NCBI RefSeq assembly: GCF_010725725.1
Contig: NZ_AP022599.1
Location: forward strand, 372,001-436,000
Reading direction: 5' to 3'
DNA from: Mycolicibacterium pulveris
GTDB taxonomy: Bacteria > Actinomycetota > Actinomycetes > Mycobacteriales > Mycobacteriaceae
DNA length: 64,000 nucleotides
In this document: piece by piece, positions 8,217 to 19,550 of the stretch
Numbering within the stretch: position 1 is the first letter of the stretch
Layout: the number at the start of each line of letters is the position of its first letter
Translations under genes and position numbers: made by a program
The notes under the pieces: model-generated
Told to the model about the DNA's origin: nothing
The model's database searches: none
What the model saw: the letters and a program-made list of their open reading frames with translations, nothing else

Positions 8217-9341
8217 TCAGCGCAGGCCGGTGCCGCGCGCGAGGGCCGTTTCGACCATGGTGGCCAACAACGTCGGATAGTCCACGCCGCTGGCGGCCCA
8301 CATCCGCGGATACATCGAAATCGTGGTGAAGCCCGGCATGGTGTTGATCTCGTTGATCACCGGGCCGTCGTCGGTGAGGAAGAAGTCGACGCGCGCCAGA
8401 CCTTGGCAGTCGATAGCGTGAAAGGCGCGAATAGCCAAGGCGCGCACCATATCCGCGACGTCATCGTCGACCTTGGCGGGCACGTCGAGCTCGGCGGCGT
8501 CTTCGAGATACTTGGTCGCGAAGTCATAGAAGCCGTTCTCGCCACGCGCAGCGGCGACCACGCGGATCTCGCCGACCGCGCTCGCTTCCACCCGACCGTC
8601 CGGGAATTCCAAGACCCCGCATTCCAATTCGCGCCCCGGTACCGCGGCCTCGACGATCACCTTGGGGTCGTGGCGGCGCGCCTGTGAAATCGCTTCGGGC
8701 AGCTGATCCCACGCCGTCACCCGGCTGACACCGATCGAGGAGCCCCCACGCGCCGGTTTGACGAAGGCCGGCAGGCCGAGCCGTTCACGCACCTCGAGCT
8801 CGAGCGTTTTGTCCCGCGGGCGCAGCACCGCATGGTCGCCGATCGGCAGCCCCGCCGCAGCCAGCAGCTTTTTGGTGAACTCCTTGTCCATCCCTGCCGC
8901 GCTGGCCAGTACCCCGGCCCCGACGTACGGCACGCCGGCCAGCTCGAGCAGGCCCTGGATGGTGCCGTCCTCGCCGTACGGCCCGTGCAGCACCGGGAAC
9001 ACCACATCGACCGCGGCGAGTAGCTCCTCGGCGCCCTGCCCGAGCGATATCAGCTGGCCACGACGGCCGGGATCGGCGGCCAAGGCCAGCTCGGTGCCCG
9101 ATGCCTTGGTCACTTCCGGCAGCCGGCCGTCGGTGATGGCCAGGGCGTCGGGCTCGGCGTCGGTGAGCACCCACGCTCCCTGCGAGGTGATGCCGACGGC
9201 CACCACGTCGAAGCGGGCGGGATCGAGGTTGCGCAGGATGCTGCCTGCAGAGACGCAGGAAATCGCGTGCTCGGAGCTGCGTCCGCCGTAGACGACGGCG
9301 ACCCGCATACGCCCCGAGCCGGAGTCACTGTGGGCAGTCAC
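8217..9341 (-). CDS. ddlA: D-alanine--D-alanine ligase
   Basis: A 374-residue ATP-grasp enzyme joining two D-Ala residues for peptidoglycan precursor synthesis; it is the target of D-cycloserine. Visible are [22 protein letters not shown] (glycine-rich loop and Ser/Glu pair), [35 protein letters not shown] (ATP-grasp loop) and [17 protein letters not shown] near the C-terminus, with the metal-binding Asn of NEINTMPG. The start is GTG at 9341; an in-frame ATG at 9308 (MRVAVVYGG) is the alternative. It lies downstream of gpsA and a PLP enzyme on the same strand. Confidence 0.96.
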   Translation of the reverse strand: MTAHSDSGSGRMRVAVVYGGRSSEHAISCVSAGSILRNLDPARFDVVAVGITSQGAWVLTDAEPDALAITDGRLPEVTKASGTELALAADPGRRGQLISLGQGAEELLAAVDVVFPVLHGPYGEDGTIQGLLELAGVPYVGAGVLASAAGMDKEFTKKLLAAAGLPIGDHAVLRPRDKTLELEVRERLGLPAFVKPARGGSSIGVSRVTAWDQLPEAISQARRHDPKVIVEAAVPGRELECGVLEFPDGRVEASAVGEIRVVAAARGENGFYDFATKYLEDAAELDVPAKVDDDVADMVRALAIRAFHAIDCQGLARVDFFLTDDGPVINEINTMPGFTTISMYPRMWAASGVDYPTLLATMVETALARGTGLR

Positions 9342-9402
9342 AACCTAGAGAGGCTACCGTCCCACCCCACCGGGCGGATGCCGACGGCGGCGACGTGCGG
9401 TT

Positions 9403-10506
9403 TCATCCCAGCGCCTGCTCGATGTCGGCGATCAGATCGTCGATGTCCTCGATGCCCAGCGAGATACGCGCGAAGCCCTCGCTGACCGAATCGCCCCAGC
9501 GCGCACGCCGGTCGACCGACGTGTGAATTCCGCCGAAGCTGGTCGACGAGATCAACAACGCGCTGCGCTGCACCAACGCGTGCACCGCGGCAGCGTTCTC
9601 GAGTTCGACGCCGACGAGGCCGCCGAACCGCTTCATCTGCTGGGTGGCGATCCGATGCGACGGATCGTCCGGCAGTCCGGGGTACCGCACCGAACGCACG
9701 GCGGGATGGTTGCGCAGCATCACGGCCAGCGCCAGGGCGTTCTGGGATTGGCGTTCGAACCGCAGCCCCGCACTGCCCAGACCGCGCAGCACCAGCCACG
9801 CCTCGAACGCCCCGAGGATCGGCCCGGACAACGTACGTTCCCGCGCCACCGCCGCCATCAGCTCGGGGTGGCTGCCCGCGACGTAGCCGGCGACCAGATC
9901 GCTGTGCCCGGACAGTCCTTTGGTGGCACTGGCCACCACCAGGTCAGCGCCCAGCGACAGGGGCTGCTGGCCCAACGGTGTTGCCGTCGTGTTGTCGACC
10001 ACGAGCGTGGCGTCCCGGCTTCGGCAGCGCATCGCCAGCTGATGGAGATCGACGACGTCCAACCCCGGGTTCGTCGGCGTCTCGGCGAGTACGACGTCGG
10101 CGTCTGTCGACGCGTCGTACATGTCGGCACAAACCGCCTCGACCACCGTGACTCCTTGCGGCGCAAGATACTCAGCGGCATACCGGCGGACCTGGTAGTA
10201 GCCGTCTGCCGGGATGACGAGCTTCGTTCCCGCTTTGGCCAGCACACGCAACACGGCGGTGATCGCGGCCATCCCGGAACCGAAAGTCAACGCCGTTGCG
10301 GCGCCTTCGAGTTCGGCCAAGGCCGCCTCGAGACGACGCCATGTCGGGTTGGAGTTGCGGCCGTAGTAATCCAGGGGCTCGGTTTCGTCGGGTGAGAGAT
10401 GGTAGGCGGCAGCCGGAACCGGTGACGGCATCACGGGGGTGCCCGGAATGGCTTCTGTGCCCACGGCTTTGACGCTGCGGGTGGAGTCCCCGTATTGGGC
10501 GTCCAC
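9403..10506 (-). CDS. Cystathionine gamma-lyase/synthase family PLP enzyme
   Basis: A 367-residue Cys/Met-metabolism PLP enzyme. Substrate phosphate and PLP contacts are seen as DYYGRNSNPTWRRLE and TFGSGMAAI, then ETPTNPGLDV, VVDNTTATPLGQ, and the PLP lysine in SATKGLSGHSDLV. Whether it eliminates from cystathionine or makes it cannot be decided. The start is GTG at 10506, with GGAG 7 nt upstream inside the gpsA end; a longer open frame upstream overlaps gpsA and is unlikely to be used. As far as I recall there is no such gene between ddlA and gpdA2 in M. tuberculosis. Confidence 0.88.
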   Translation of the reverse strand: MDAQYGDSTRSVKAVGTEAIPGTPVMPSPVPAAAYHLSPDETEPLDYYGRNSNPTWRRLEAALAELEGAATALTFGSGMAAITAVLRVLAKAGTKLVIPADGYYQVRRYAAEYLAPQGVTVVEAVCADMYDASTDADVVLAETPTNPGLDVVDLHQLAMRCRSRDATLVVDNTTATPLGQQPLSLGADLVVASATKGLSGHSDLVAGYVAGSHPELMAAVARERTLSGPILGAFEAWLVLRGLGSAGLRFERQSQNALALAVMLRNHPAVRSVRYPGLPDDPSHRIATQQMKRFGGLVGVELENAAAVHALVQRSALLISSTSFGGIHTSVDRRARWGDSVSEGFARISLGIEDIDDLIADIEQALG

Positions 10507-10510
10507 GCCG

Positions 10511-12198
<1,688 letters not shown>

Positions 12199-12254
12199 GT
12201 GCCCGGCACCGCTGACGGTGGCACGACCACCGGTGGATAAGGGATCATCGAAGG

Positions 12255-14474
12255 ATGACGGAAGCCGAAATCCAGATCCGCGCCGAGAATGCGAGGTCGA
12301 CCTCCAGCGCTGCTCAGACGGCGCCGACGGACGGCGCCTCGGGGCGACCAGACCGGCTGTCCTCGGCGGATTCGGCACCCAAAGCACCGCCGGCGGCGAC
12401 GGCGCCGACGGTCGAGGATCCACTTCCCGAGGACCGCTATCTCAACCGCGAATTGAGTTGGCTGGATTTCAACGCGCGGGTGCTGGCGCTCGCCGCCGAC
12501 ACCTCCCTGCCGTTGCTGGAGCGGGCCAAGTTCCTCGCCATCTTCGCGTCAAACCTCGACGAGTTCTACATGGTGCGCGTCGCGGGCCTCAAACGCCGCC
12601 ACGAGATGGGACTGTCTGTACGTTCTGCCGACGGCCTGTCGCCGAAGGAACAACTGCGACGCATCGGCGAACGCACCCAACAGATCGCGGCCAGGCACGC
12701 CCATGTCTTCCTCGACTCCGTGCGGCCGGCGCTTGCCGACGAAGGCATCGTCATCGTGACGTGGTCCGAGCTCGACGAGGACGAACGCAACCGCCTGTCC
12801 ACCTACTTTCACGAGCAGGTGTTCCCCGTACTGACCCCGTTGGCGGTCGATCCGGCCCACCCGTTCCCGTTTGTGAGCGGGCTGAGCCTGAATCTGGCGA
12901 TCACCGTCAAGCATCCTGAGAACGGCGGCCAGCATTTCGCCCGAATCAAGGTGCCCGACAACGTGGACCGGTTCGTCGAGCTCAGCGGTCGCGACGGCAA
13001 TTCCACGGTCACCCGGTTCCTTCCGATGGAGGAACTGATCGCAGCGTTTCTTCCGGTGCTGTTCCCCGGCATGGAGATCGTCGAGCATCACGCGTTCCGC
13101 ATCACCCGCAACGCGGATTTCGAGGTCGAGGAAGATCGCGACGAGGACCTCCTGCAGGCGCTTGAGCGCGAACTGGCACGGCGACGCTTCGGTTCGCCGG
13201 TGCGCCTAGAAGTTTCCGACGACATGACAGAGGGCATGCTCGAGTTGCTGCTGCGTGAACTCGAGGTGGACACCAACGACGTCATCGAAGTGCCGGGCCT
13301 GCTGGATCTCTCCGCGCTGTGGCAGATCTACAATCTGGACCGGCCCGCCCTCAAGGACCGGCCGTTCGTGCCCGCCACGCCGCCCGCGTTCGGCGAACGC
13401 GAGACGCCGAAGAGCATCTTCGCGACGTTGCGTGACGGCGATGTGCTCGTGCATCACCCCTACGATTCGTTCTCCACGACGGTGCAACGGTTTATCGAGC
13501 AGGCCGCCGCGGACCCCAACGTGTTGGCGATCAAGCAGACGCTGTATCGCACCTCGGGCGACTCGCCGATCGTCAACTCCCTCATCGACGCCGCCGAAGC
13601 CGGTAAGCAGGTGGTGGCGCTGGTCGAGATCAAGGCGCGCTTCGACGAACAGGCCAACATCAAGTGGGCCCGCACGCTGGAACAGGCGGGTGTGCACGTG
13701 GTGTACGGACTCGTCGGGCTGAAAACCCATTGCAAGACCGCGCTGGTGGTGCGCCGGGAAGGCTCGACGATCCGGCGCTACTGCCATATCGGCACCGGCA
13801 ACTACAACAGCAAGACGGCGCGGTTGTATGAGGACATCGGCCTTCTGACCGCCGCGCCTGACATCGGCGCGGACCTGACCGACCTGTTCAACTCGCTGAC
13901 CGGCTACTCGCGCAAGGAGTCGTACCGCAACCTGTTGGTCGCGCCCTACGGGGTTCGCAAGGGCATCATCGAACGCATCGAACGCGAAATCGCCGCCACC
14001 CTGGACGGCGGCGAAGGTCGGATCCGGCTGAAGGCCAACGCATTGGTCGACGAGCAGGTCATCGACGCGCTCTATCGGGCGTCGCAGGCCGGCGTGCGCG
14101 TGGAGGTCGTGGTGCGGGGCATCTGCGCGCTACGGCCGCAGGCCCCGGGATTCTCCGAGAACATCGTGGTGCGCTCGATCCTCGGCCGCTTTCTCGAGCA
14201 CTCGCGGATTATTCACTTCAGCGCCATCGACGAGTTCTGGATCGGCAGCGCCGACATGATGCATCGTAATCTCGATCGGCGGGTGGAAGTGATGGCGCAG
14301 GTGAAGGACCGGCGGCTGAAGGCGCAACTGCACGACATATTCGAGTCCGCGATGGACCCGGCCACCCGCTGCTGGGAGTTGGGTATGGACGGTAAATGGA
14401 CGGCCTCGCCTCAGCACGGCGAGACGGTGCGCGACCATCAGATGTCACTGATGGAGAGTCGCCGGCATCCCTGA
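12255..14474 (+). CDS. ppk1: Polyphosphate kinase 1
   Basis: A 739-residue enzyme that builds inorganic polyphosphate from ATP. After a variable Ala/Pro-rich N-terminus, the PPK N domain begins at [15 protein letters not shown]. The autophosphorylated histidine lies in [19 protein letters not shown] (His511), and the second conserved His is in LEHSRIIHF (His649). [17 protein letters not shown] and [12 protein letters not shown] line the active site. Placement before mutT1 is conserved in mycobacteria. Polyphosphate feeds the MprAB/SigE stress response there; this is established for M. tuberculosis, inferred here. Confidence 0.97.
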   Translation: MTEAEIQIRAENARSTSSAAQTAPTDGASGRPDRLSSADSAPKAPPAATAPTVEDPLPEDRYLNRELSWLDFNARVLALAADTSLPLLERAKFLAIFASNLDEFYMVRVAGLKRRHEMGLSVRSADGLSPKEQLRRIGERTQQIAARHAHVFLDSVRPALADEGIVIVTWSELDEDERNRLSTYFHEQVFPVLTPLAVDPAHPFPFVSGLSLNLAITVKHPENGGQHFARIKVPDNVDRFVELSGRDGNSTVTRFLPMEELIAAFLPVLFPGMEIVEHHAFRITRNADFEVEEDRDEDLLQALERELARRRFGSPVRLEVSDDMTEGMLELLLRELEVDTNDVIEVPGLLDLSALWQIYNLDRPALKDRPFVPATPPAFGERETPKSIFATLRDGDVLVHHPYDSFSTTVQRFIEQAAADPNVLAIKQTLYRTSGDSPIVNSLIDAAEAGKQVVALVEIKARFDEQANIKWARTLEQAGVHVVYGLVGLKTHCKTALVVRREGSTIRRYCHIGTGNYNSKTARLYEDIGLLTAAPDIGADLTDLFNSLTGYSRKESYRNLLVAPYGVRKGIIERIEREIAATLDGGEGRIRLKANALVDEQVIDALYRASQAGVRVEVVVRGICALRPQAPGFSENIVVRSILGRFLEHSRIIHFSAIDEFWIGSADMMHRNLDRRVEVMAQVKDRRLKAQLHDIFESAMDPATRCWELGMDGKWTASPQHGETVRDHQMSLMESRRHP

Positions 14475-14523
14475 GCCGATGATGCAGGGTTTTCGCTGGC
14501 CGGATTGAACTGCAGGAGTTGAC

Positions 14524-15450
14524 GTGCCGAAGGAGACCTCTGACGTCGTTCGGGACGAGAAGACGGTGTATGCCGCGGGCGCGGTGCTGTGGCGCCCCAA
14601 CGGCGATCCGGCCGCGCCGGAGGTCGCGATCGTTCACCGTCCCCGCTACGACGACTGGTCGTTACCCAAGGGCAAGGTGGATCCCGGCGAAACCGAACCG
14701 GTCACCGCGGTACGAGAGGTCGCCGAGGAAACCGGATACACCGCGCATCTGGGCCGCCGACTCGCCGCGGTGAGCTATCCCGTCGAGGAGGGCATCAAGA
14801 AGGTGCGCTACTGGGCGGCGCGCAGAACCGGCGGCGAATTCAGCCCCAACCCCGAAGTCGACGACCTGAAGTGGTTACCCGTCACCGAGGCGATGAAACA
14901 GCTGGAGTACCCGCACGACCGAAAGGTGCTGCGCCACTTCATGAAGCTGCCCGTCGACACCAAGACCGTGCTGATCGTCCGGCACGGCACCGCGGGCCGC
15001 AAGTCGCGCTACAAAGGCGACGACCGAAAGCGCCCGTTGGACAAGCGCGGCCGTGCCCAGGCCGAATCGCTCGTCGGGGTGCTGCTGGCATTCGGCGCCG
15101 ACACCCTCTACGCCGCCGACCGGGTGCGCTGCGAACAGACATTGGAACCGCTGGCAGAGGAGTTGGCAACGGTCATCCGCAAGGAACCGTCGTTGACTGA
15201 GGAAGCGTATTCCGATGACCGAAAGGCCGCGCGGCGCCGTGTCCTCGAAATCGCCGCAGGCGACGGTGTGCCGGTGATCTGCACGCAGGGCAAGGTGATC
15301 CCGGACCTGATCGAGTGGTGGTGTGAGCGCGACGGCGTGCGCCCGGACAAGTCGCGCAACCGTAAGGGCAGCACCTGGGTGATGTCGCTTTTCGACGGCA
15401 AGCTGATCGCCGCGGATCACATCGAGAGCCCGCTGGCCAACCAGAAGTAA
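14524..15450 (+). CDS. mutT1: MutT1: Nudix hydrolase fused to a histidine phosphatase domain
   Basis: A 308-residue two-domain enzyme that sanitises oxidised nucleotides. The N-terminal Nudix box runs from [10 protein letters not shown] to [10 protein letters not shown] (residues 50-72). The C-terminal histidine phosphatase domain begins with [12 protein letters not shown], the RHG catalytic motif at residues 153-155. Mycobacterial MutT1 hydrolyses 8-oxo-dGTP and dinucleoside polyphosphates. The start is GTG at 14524, with CAGGAG 6 nt upstream. It follows ppk1 by 49 nt and is convergent with hupB. Confidence 0.95.
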   Translation: MPKETSDVVRDEKTVYAAGAVLWRPNGDPAAPEVAIVHRPRYDDWSLPKGKVDPGETEPVTAVREVAEETGYTAHLGRRLAAVSYPVEEGIKKVRYWAARRTGGEFSPNPEVDDLKWLPVTEAMKQLEYPHDRKVLRHFMKLPVDTKTVLIVRHGTAGRKSRYKGDDRKRPLDKRGRAQAESLVGVLLAFGADTLYAADRVRCEQTLEPLAEELATVIRKEPSLTEEAYSDDRKAARRRVLEIAAGDGVPVICTQGKVIPDLIEWWCERDGVRPDKSRNRKGSTWVMSLFDGKLIAADHIESPLANQK

Positions 15451-15496
15451 CGGTCCCGCTTCGACTTCGGAGTTAGTCGACCTACCCAAGCACGCA

Positions 15497-15532
15497 GATA
15501 CGCCGTGGGTCGCGTTCGACCCACGGCGTATC
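15497..15532. terminator. Perfect 16-bp hairpin, bidirectional terminator
   Basis: Arms at 15497-15512 (GATACGCCGTGGGTCG) and 15517-15532 are exact reverse complements around a 4-nt loop. The hairpin sits midway between the convergent mutT1 and hupB stops, so it can serve both genes. No U tract follows on either strand. Confidence 0.8.
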
Positions 15533-15544
15533 CGGCTGTGGAAT

Positions 15545-16150
15545 TTACCTGCGGCCGCGCTTGGCTGCGGCCTTCTTCGCCGGAGCCTTCTTCGCGGTCT
15601 TCTTGGCAGTCCGCTTGGTAGCAGCCTTCTTCGCCGGTGCCTTCTTCGCGGTCTTCTTGGCAGTCCGCTTGGTGGCAGCCTTCTTGGCAGTCCGCTTGGC
15701 TGCGGCCTTCTTCGCCGGTGCCTTCTTCGCGGTCTTCTTGGCAGTCCGCTTGGTAGCGGCCTTCTTCGCCGGCGACTTCTTGGCGGCCTTCTTGGCTGTC
15801 TTCTTCGCAGCCTTTCGGGCCGTAGTCGCTGTCACGCCGCGCTTGACGGCAGGTCCTTCTGCCGGGAGACGCTGCGCTCCAGAGACAACCGCTTTGAACT
15901 GCGCGCCTGGCCGAAACGCCGGCACCGAAGTGGGCTTGACTCGCACGGTCTCGCCTGTGCGCGGGTTACGTGCGACGCGAGCGGCGCGACGGCGCCGTTC
16001 GAAAACCCCGAAGCCGGTGATGGTGACGCTGTCTCCCCGGTGAACCGCACGCACGATGGTGTCAACGATATTCTCCACCGCAGCGGTTGCCTGCCGACGA
16101 TCGGTGCCCAGCTTCTCCGTGAGTACGTCGATGAGCTCCGCTTTATTCAT
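15545..16150 (-). CDS. hupB: Histone-like nucleoid protein HupB
   Basis: A 201-residue DNA-binding protein. Residues 1-90 form a standard HU fold ([35 protein letters not shown], and the DNA-arm region with [21 protein letters not shown]). The C-terminal half is made almost only of Lys, Ala, Pro and Thr in PAKKAA(A/T)KRTAKK units, like eukaryotic H1. It compacts DNA and is a known acetylation and methylation target in M. tuberculosis. The ATG at 16150 has CGGAGG 5 nt upstream, preferred over a longer frame extending to 16243. It is the mycobacterial-type fused HU. Confidence 0.97.
   Translation of the reverse strand: MNKAELIDVLTEKLGTDRRQATAAVENIVDTIVRAVHRGDSVTITGFGVFERRRRAARVARNPRTGETVRVKPTSVPAFRPGAQFKAVVSGAQRLPAEGPAVKRGVTATTARKAAKKTAKKAAKKSPAKKAATKRTAKKTAKKAPAKKAAAKRTAKKAATKRTAKKTAKKAPAKKAATKRTAKKTAKKAPAKKAAAKRGRR
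15551..15820 (-). repeat. Degenerate repeats encoding the HupB Lys/Ala tail
   Basis: Tandem degenerate units encode [17 protein letters not shown] blocks. Nearly identical stretches such as GCCTTCTTCGCCGG and GCGGTCTTCTTGGCAGTC recur several times on the forward strand. Tail length is known to vary among mycobacteria, and this repeat structure explains how. Exact unit borders were not determined. Confidence 0.75.
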
Positions 16151-16340
16151 GCAAACCTCCGAAACCAGTGGCCCTCCTTGGACCGACTGAGGACACGGTA
16201 AACCCATTACCCATTGATTTCCAAGAGCCACGCGCAATTTCAAATGAAACTGGCGAACTTTCTTGCCGCCCTTGAACTCCAGCCGGACGGCTCAAGAACC
16301 GGGTTTCGGCGACGGTGATTCGGCTCGCCGGGGCCGTTCG

Positions 16341-16934
16341 TCAGGCCGGCAGAGTGCGCGGTTTCCAGCTCGGCCGGCGTGCTTCATACGCGTCGATCTC
16401 AGCGCATTTCCGCAGCGTAAGGCCTATATCGTCGAGCCCTTCGAGCAGTCGCCAGGCGGTGTAATCGTCAATCGTGAACGGCACCATAACCGTTCCAGCG
16501 ACGATATTCCGATCTTGAAGATTCACAGTGATTTCCAGGCCTGGCTGCTGCTCGATGAGCTTCCACAACAGTTCAACATCATCCTGAGAAATTTCTGCCG
16601 CCAGGAGTCCGGCCTTGCCCGCATTACCCCGAAAAATGTCGGCGAAGCGCGACGAGATAACGACCCGGAAGCCGTAGTCCATGAGCGCCCAGACCGCATG
16701 CTCGCGTGACGAACCGGTGCCGAAATCCGGGCCCGCGACCAATACGGACCCCTTGTCGAAGGGCGGCAGATTCAGTACAAAGGACGGATCGTTACGCCAG
16801 GCCGCGAACAACCCGTCCTCGAAACCCGTTCGGGTGACCCGCTTCAGATAGGCCGCCGGGATGATCTGGTCGGTGTCCACATTCGAGCGGCGCAGCGGCA
16901 CCCCGATGCCGGTGTGGGTGCGAAAGGCTTCCAT
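16341..16934 (-). CDS. leuD: 3-isopropylmalate dehydratase small subunit
   Basis: A 197-residue swivel-domain subunit that, with LeuC, isomerises 2- to 3-isopropylmalate in leucine synthesis. Landmarks are [17 protein letters not shown], the [17 protein letters not shown] loop that closes over the substrate, and [16 protein letters not shown]. It lies 10 nt behind leuC on the same strand, so both subunits are made from one message. Confidence 0.97.
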   Translation of the reverse strand: MEAFRTHTGIGVPLRRSNVDTDQIIPAAYLKRVTRTGFEDGLFAAWRNDPSFVLNLPPFDKGSVLVAGPDFGTGSSREHAVWALMDYGFRVVISSRFADIFRGNAGKAGLLAAEISQDDVELLWKLIEQQPGLEITVNLQDRNIVAGTVMVPFTIDDYTAWRLLEGLDDIGLTLRKCAEIDAYEARRPSWKPRTLPA

Positions 16935-16944
16935 GTCAGCTCCT

Positions 16945-18390
16945 CTAGCGGGTCGTGGCGTCGGGCAGGTCTGCGGGGGAAGACAAGGTGCCGCGTACCG
17001 CCGTGGCGGCGGCGACCGCCGGCGACACCAGGTGAGTGCGGCCGCCTTTTCCTTGCCTGCCTTCGAAGTTGCGGTTGGACGTCGATGCGCACCGTTGGCC
17101 TGGTGACAACTGGTCGGGATTCATCCCCAGGCACATCGAGCAACCCGCCTGCCGCCACTCCGCTCCGGCGGCGGTGAAGATCTCGCCGAGACCTTCGGAT
17201 TCGGCTTGCGCGCGCACCCTCATCGAACCGGGCACGATGAGCATCCGCACCCCGTCGGCGACCTTGCGACCTTTCAGCACGTCCGCCACCACCCGCAGGT
17301 CTTCGATTCGGCCGTTGGTGCACGAGCCGACGAACACGGTGTCGACCGCGATGTCCCGCATCGCCATCCCTGGACGAAGGTCCATGTAGGCCAATGCCTT
17401 TTCGGCCGCCTGGCGTTCACCGTCGTCGAGCATCAGTTCGGGATCTGGCACACAACCCGATAGCGGCACCCCCTGCCCGGGGTTGGTACCCCAGGTGACG
17501 AACGGACTCAGGGTCGTGGCATCGATGTAGACCTCGGTGTCGAACTCGGCGCCGTCATCGGTGCGCAGTCGGCGCCACGCCGCGACCGCCTCGTCCCACT
17601 GCGCGCCCCCCGGGGCATGCGGACGATCCCGCAGGAATTCAAACGTCGTCTCGTCGGGCGCCACCATGCCGGCCCGCGCGCCGGCCTCGATGCTCATGTT
17701 GCAGATGGTCATCCGGCCCTCCATCGACAGCGATTCGATGGCGCTGCCCCGGTATTCGATGACGTGACCCTGACCTCCGCCGGTTCCGATCTTCGCGATC
17801 ACCGCCAGGATGATGTCCTTCGCGCTGACCCCGCGCGGCAATTCACCGTCGACGTTGACCGCCATCGTCTTGAACGGGCGCAGCGGCAGGGTCTGCGTCG
17901 CGAGCACATGCTCGACTTCCGAGGTGCCGATGCCCATCGCCAACGCGCCGAACGCGCCGTGCGTCGAGGTGTGACTGTCGCCGCACACCACCGTCATGCC
18001 GGGCTGGGTCAACCCCAGCTGCGGCCCGATGATGTGCACGATGCCTTGTTCGGCGTCGCCCATCGGATGCAACCGGATGCCGAACTCTGCACAGTTGCGG
18101 CGCAGGGTCTCGACTTGGGTGCGGGAGATCGGATCGGCGATCGGCTTGTCGATGTCGATCGTCGGCACGTTGTGGTCCTCGGTCGCGATCGTCAGATCGG
18201 GCCGGCGCACGGTGCGCCCGTTGAGCCGCAGCCCGTCGAATGCCTGGGGACTGGTCACTTCGTGCACCAGGTGAAGGTCGATGTAGATCAAATCGGGCTC
18301 GCGCGCCGCACCCTCGCCCGTGCCCTCGGCGACGACGTGGTCGGCCCACACTTTCTCCGCCAGAGTGCGCGGCTTGGTGCTGGTAGACAT
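16945..18390 (-). CDS. leuC: 3-isopropylmalate dehydratase large subunit
   Basis: A 481-residue aconitase-family [4Fe-4S] enzyme. The cluster ligands are the first Cys in [14 protein letters not shown] and the CxxC in [31 protein letters not shown] and NRNFEGRQG are further family signatures. It is divergent from the IclR regulator, with only 38 nt between the two start codons, a layout that in corynebacteria and mycobacteria goes with control of leuCD by that regulator. Confidence 0.97.
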   Translation of the reverse strand: MSTSTKPRTLAEKVWADHVVAEGTGEGAAREPDLIYIDLHLVHEVTSPQAFDGLRLNGRTVRRPDLTIATEDHNVPTIDIDKPIADPISRTQVETLRRNCAEFGIRLHPMGDAEQGIVHIIGPQLGLTQPGMTVVCGDSHTSTHGAFGALAMGIGTSEVEHVLATQTLPLRPFKTMAVNVDGELPRGVSAKDIILAVIAKIGTGGGQGHVIEYRGSAIESLSMEGRMTICNMSIEAGARAGMVAPDETTFEFLRDRPHAPGGAQWDEAVAAWRRLRTDDGAEFDTEVYIDATTLSPFVTWGTNPGQGVPLSGCVPDPELMLDDGERQAAEKALAYMDLRPGMAMRDIAVDTVFVGSCTNGRIEDLRVVADVLKGRKVADGVRMLIVPGSMRVRAQAESEGLGEIFTAAGAEWRQAGCSMCLGMNPDQLSPGQRCASTSNRNFEGRQGKGGRTHLVSPAVAAATAVRGTLSSPADLPDATTR

Positions 18391-18391
18391 C

Positions 18392-18422
18392 TTGACTATC
18401 TCACAATCTGGGACGCTAGTAT
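18392..18422 (+). promoter_or_regulatory. Candidate promoter giving a leaderless IclR-regulator mRNA
   Basis: TTGACT (18392-18397) and TAGTAT (18417-18422) are 19 nt apart. The -10 hexamer ends 6 nt before the ATG at 18429, so transcription would start at or next to the start codon. The same 38 nt must hold the leuC promoter, so binding here could affect both genes. Experimental start mapping is not available from sequence. Confidence 0.4.
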
Positions 18423-18428
18423 CTCCTT

Positions 18429-19130
18429 ATGAGACAGGATAGCGGCATCGGGGTGCTCGACAAAGCCGTGGGCGTCCTGCATGCGGTGGCCGAGTCACCT
18501 TGCGGGCTGGCCGAACTGTGCGAGCGCACAGGACTTCCCCGCGCGACCGCGCACCGGCTGGCCGCGGGGCTGGAGACACATCGGCTGCTCGCCCGCAACG
18601 GCGACGGTCGGTGGCGGCTGGGTCCGGCGCTGACCGAACTGGCCGGGCAGGTCAACGATCCGCTGTTGACGGCGGGCGCGGTGGTGCTGCCGCGCCTGCG
18701 GGAGATCACCGGCGAGAGCGTGCAGCTTTATCGCCGAGAGGGCATCACACGAATCTGTGTGGCCGCATTGGAACCGCCTGCCGGGCTTCGCGATACGGTG
18801 CCGGTGGGCACGCGCCTGCCGATGACCGCCGGTTCGGGGGCCAAGGTGCTGTTGGCGTACGCGGATGCGGCGACGCAGCAGGCCGTCCTGCCCACCGCCA
18901 AGTTCACCGATCGTGCGCTCGCCGAGGTGCGCAAACGCGGTTGGGCGCAGAGCGTCGCCGAACGCGAACCCGGGGTGGCCAGCGTCTCAGCGCCGGTGCG
19001 CGACGGCCGCGGCACGGTGACCGCGGCGGTGTCGGTGTCGGGGCCGATCGACCGGATGGGCCGACGGCCGGGCGTACGGTGGGCCGCTGATCTGTTGGCC
19101 GCGGCGGAGGCGCTCACCCGACGGCTGTGA
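18429..19130 (+). CDS. ltbR: IclR-family transcriptional regulator of leucine synthesis
   Basis: A 233-residue regulator with an N-terminal winged helix (LAELCERTGLPRATAHRLAAGLETHRLL) and a C-terminal IclR effector domain (GTRLPMTAGSGAKVLLA, GWAQSVAEREPGVASVSAPV). It is the counterpart of Rv2989 and, by position beside leuCD, of Corynebacterium LtbR, which represses leuB, leuCD and trp genes. The gene symbol rests on this family and context match; the effector is not known from the sequence. Confidence 0.85.
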   Translation: MRQDSGIGVLDKAVGVLHAVAESPCGLAELCERTGLPRATAHRLAAGLETHRLLARNGDGRWRLGPALTELAGQVNDPLLTAGAVVLPRLREITGESVQLYRREGITRICVAALEPPAGLRDTVPVGTRLPMTAGSGAKVLLAYADAATQQAVLPTAKFTDRALAEVRKRGWAQSVAEREPGVASVSAPVRDGRGTVTAAVSVSGPIDRMGRRPGVRWAADLLAAAEALTRRL

Positions 19131-19149
19131 CTGCGGGGCCACCCAGGCG

Positions 19150-19207
19150 CGAGCAGACGCAAAAACCCCCATTTCCACACGAATTTGGGGGTGTTTGCGT
19201 CTGCTCG
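19150..19207. terminator. Long hairpin between the IclR gene and tRNA-Glu, bidirectional terminator
   Basis: The arms share CGAGCAGACGCAAA (19150-19163) and its exact complement (19194-19207), extended after one mismatch by ACCCCC pairing. The stem joins the end of the forward IclR gene to the end of the reverse gltX-tRNA unit. It resembles the large sequence-conserved terminator hairpins (TRIT) described for M. tuberculosis. Confidence 0.75.
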
Positions 19208-19220
19208 TCGGCTGGTTTTG

Positions 19221-19293
19221 TACCCCCGATGGGATTCGAACCCACGCTACCGCCGTGAGAGGGCGGCGTCCTAGGCCGCTAGACGACGGGGGC
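19221..19293 (-). tRNA. tRNA-Glu (anticodon CTC)
   Basis: A 73-nt cloverleaf starting GCCCCCGTCGTCTAGCGG, with acceptor pairing to CGGGGGT, the T-loop GGGTTCGAATCCC and the anticodon loop CCTCTCA. The CCA end is not encoded. It sits downstream of gltX and tRNA-Gln on the same strand and is charged by GltX. Confidence 0.96.
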
Positions 19294-19355
19294 CAGAAGA
19301 GCATCCGGACCGCCAGCATAGCTCAGCCGCCGATGTCGGCCTAATCACGCTGGCT

Positions 19356-19430
19356 TGGCTGGGGTACCAGGACTCGAACCTAGAATGGCTGAACCAGAAT
19401 CAGCTGTGTTGCCAATTACACCATACCCCA
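19356..19430 (-). tRNA. tRNA-Gln (anticodon CTG)
   Basis: A 75-nt cloverleaf including an encoded CCA. It starts TGGGGTATGGTGTAATTGGC, the anticodon loop is TTCTGGT, and the T-arm is AGGTTCGAGTCCT. In mycobacteria this tRNA is first charged with Glu by the non-discriminating GltX and then amidated by GatCAB; both enzymes are encoded in this window. Confidence 0.96.
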
Positions 19431-19550
19431 CTGGCTACCTATAACCGCTGGTCACAGGCTATTATTCCGGTCCTCCACGCGGAGCGCCGCGGTGCGGCGT
19501 CGCTCGTGTCGGACCGACGTGCAGACTACCAAAGATTCGCGACCACCTTC

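Noticed and set aside
16151..16340. hupB promoter hexamers TTGGAA and TACCGT
   Set aside because: Spacing is acceptable but several alternatives exist in the same stretch; not strong enough to list.
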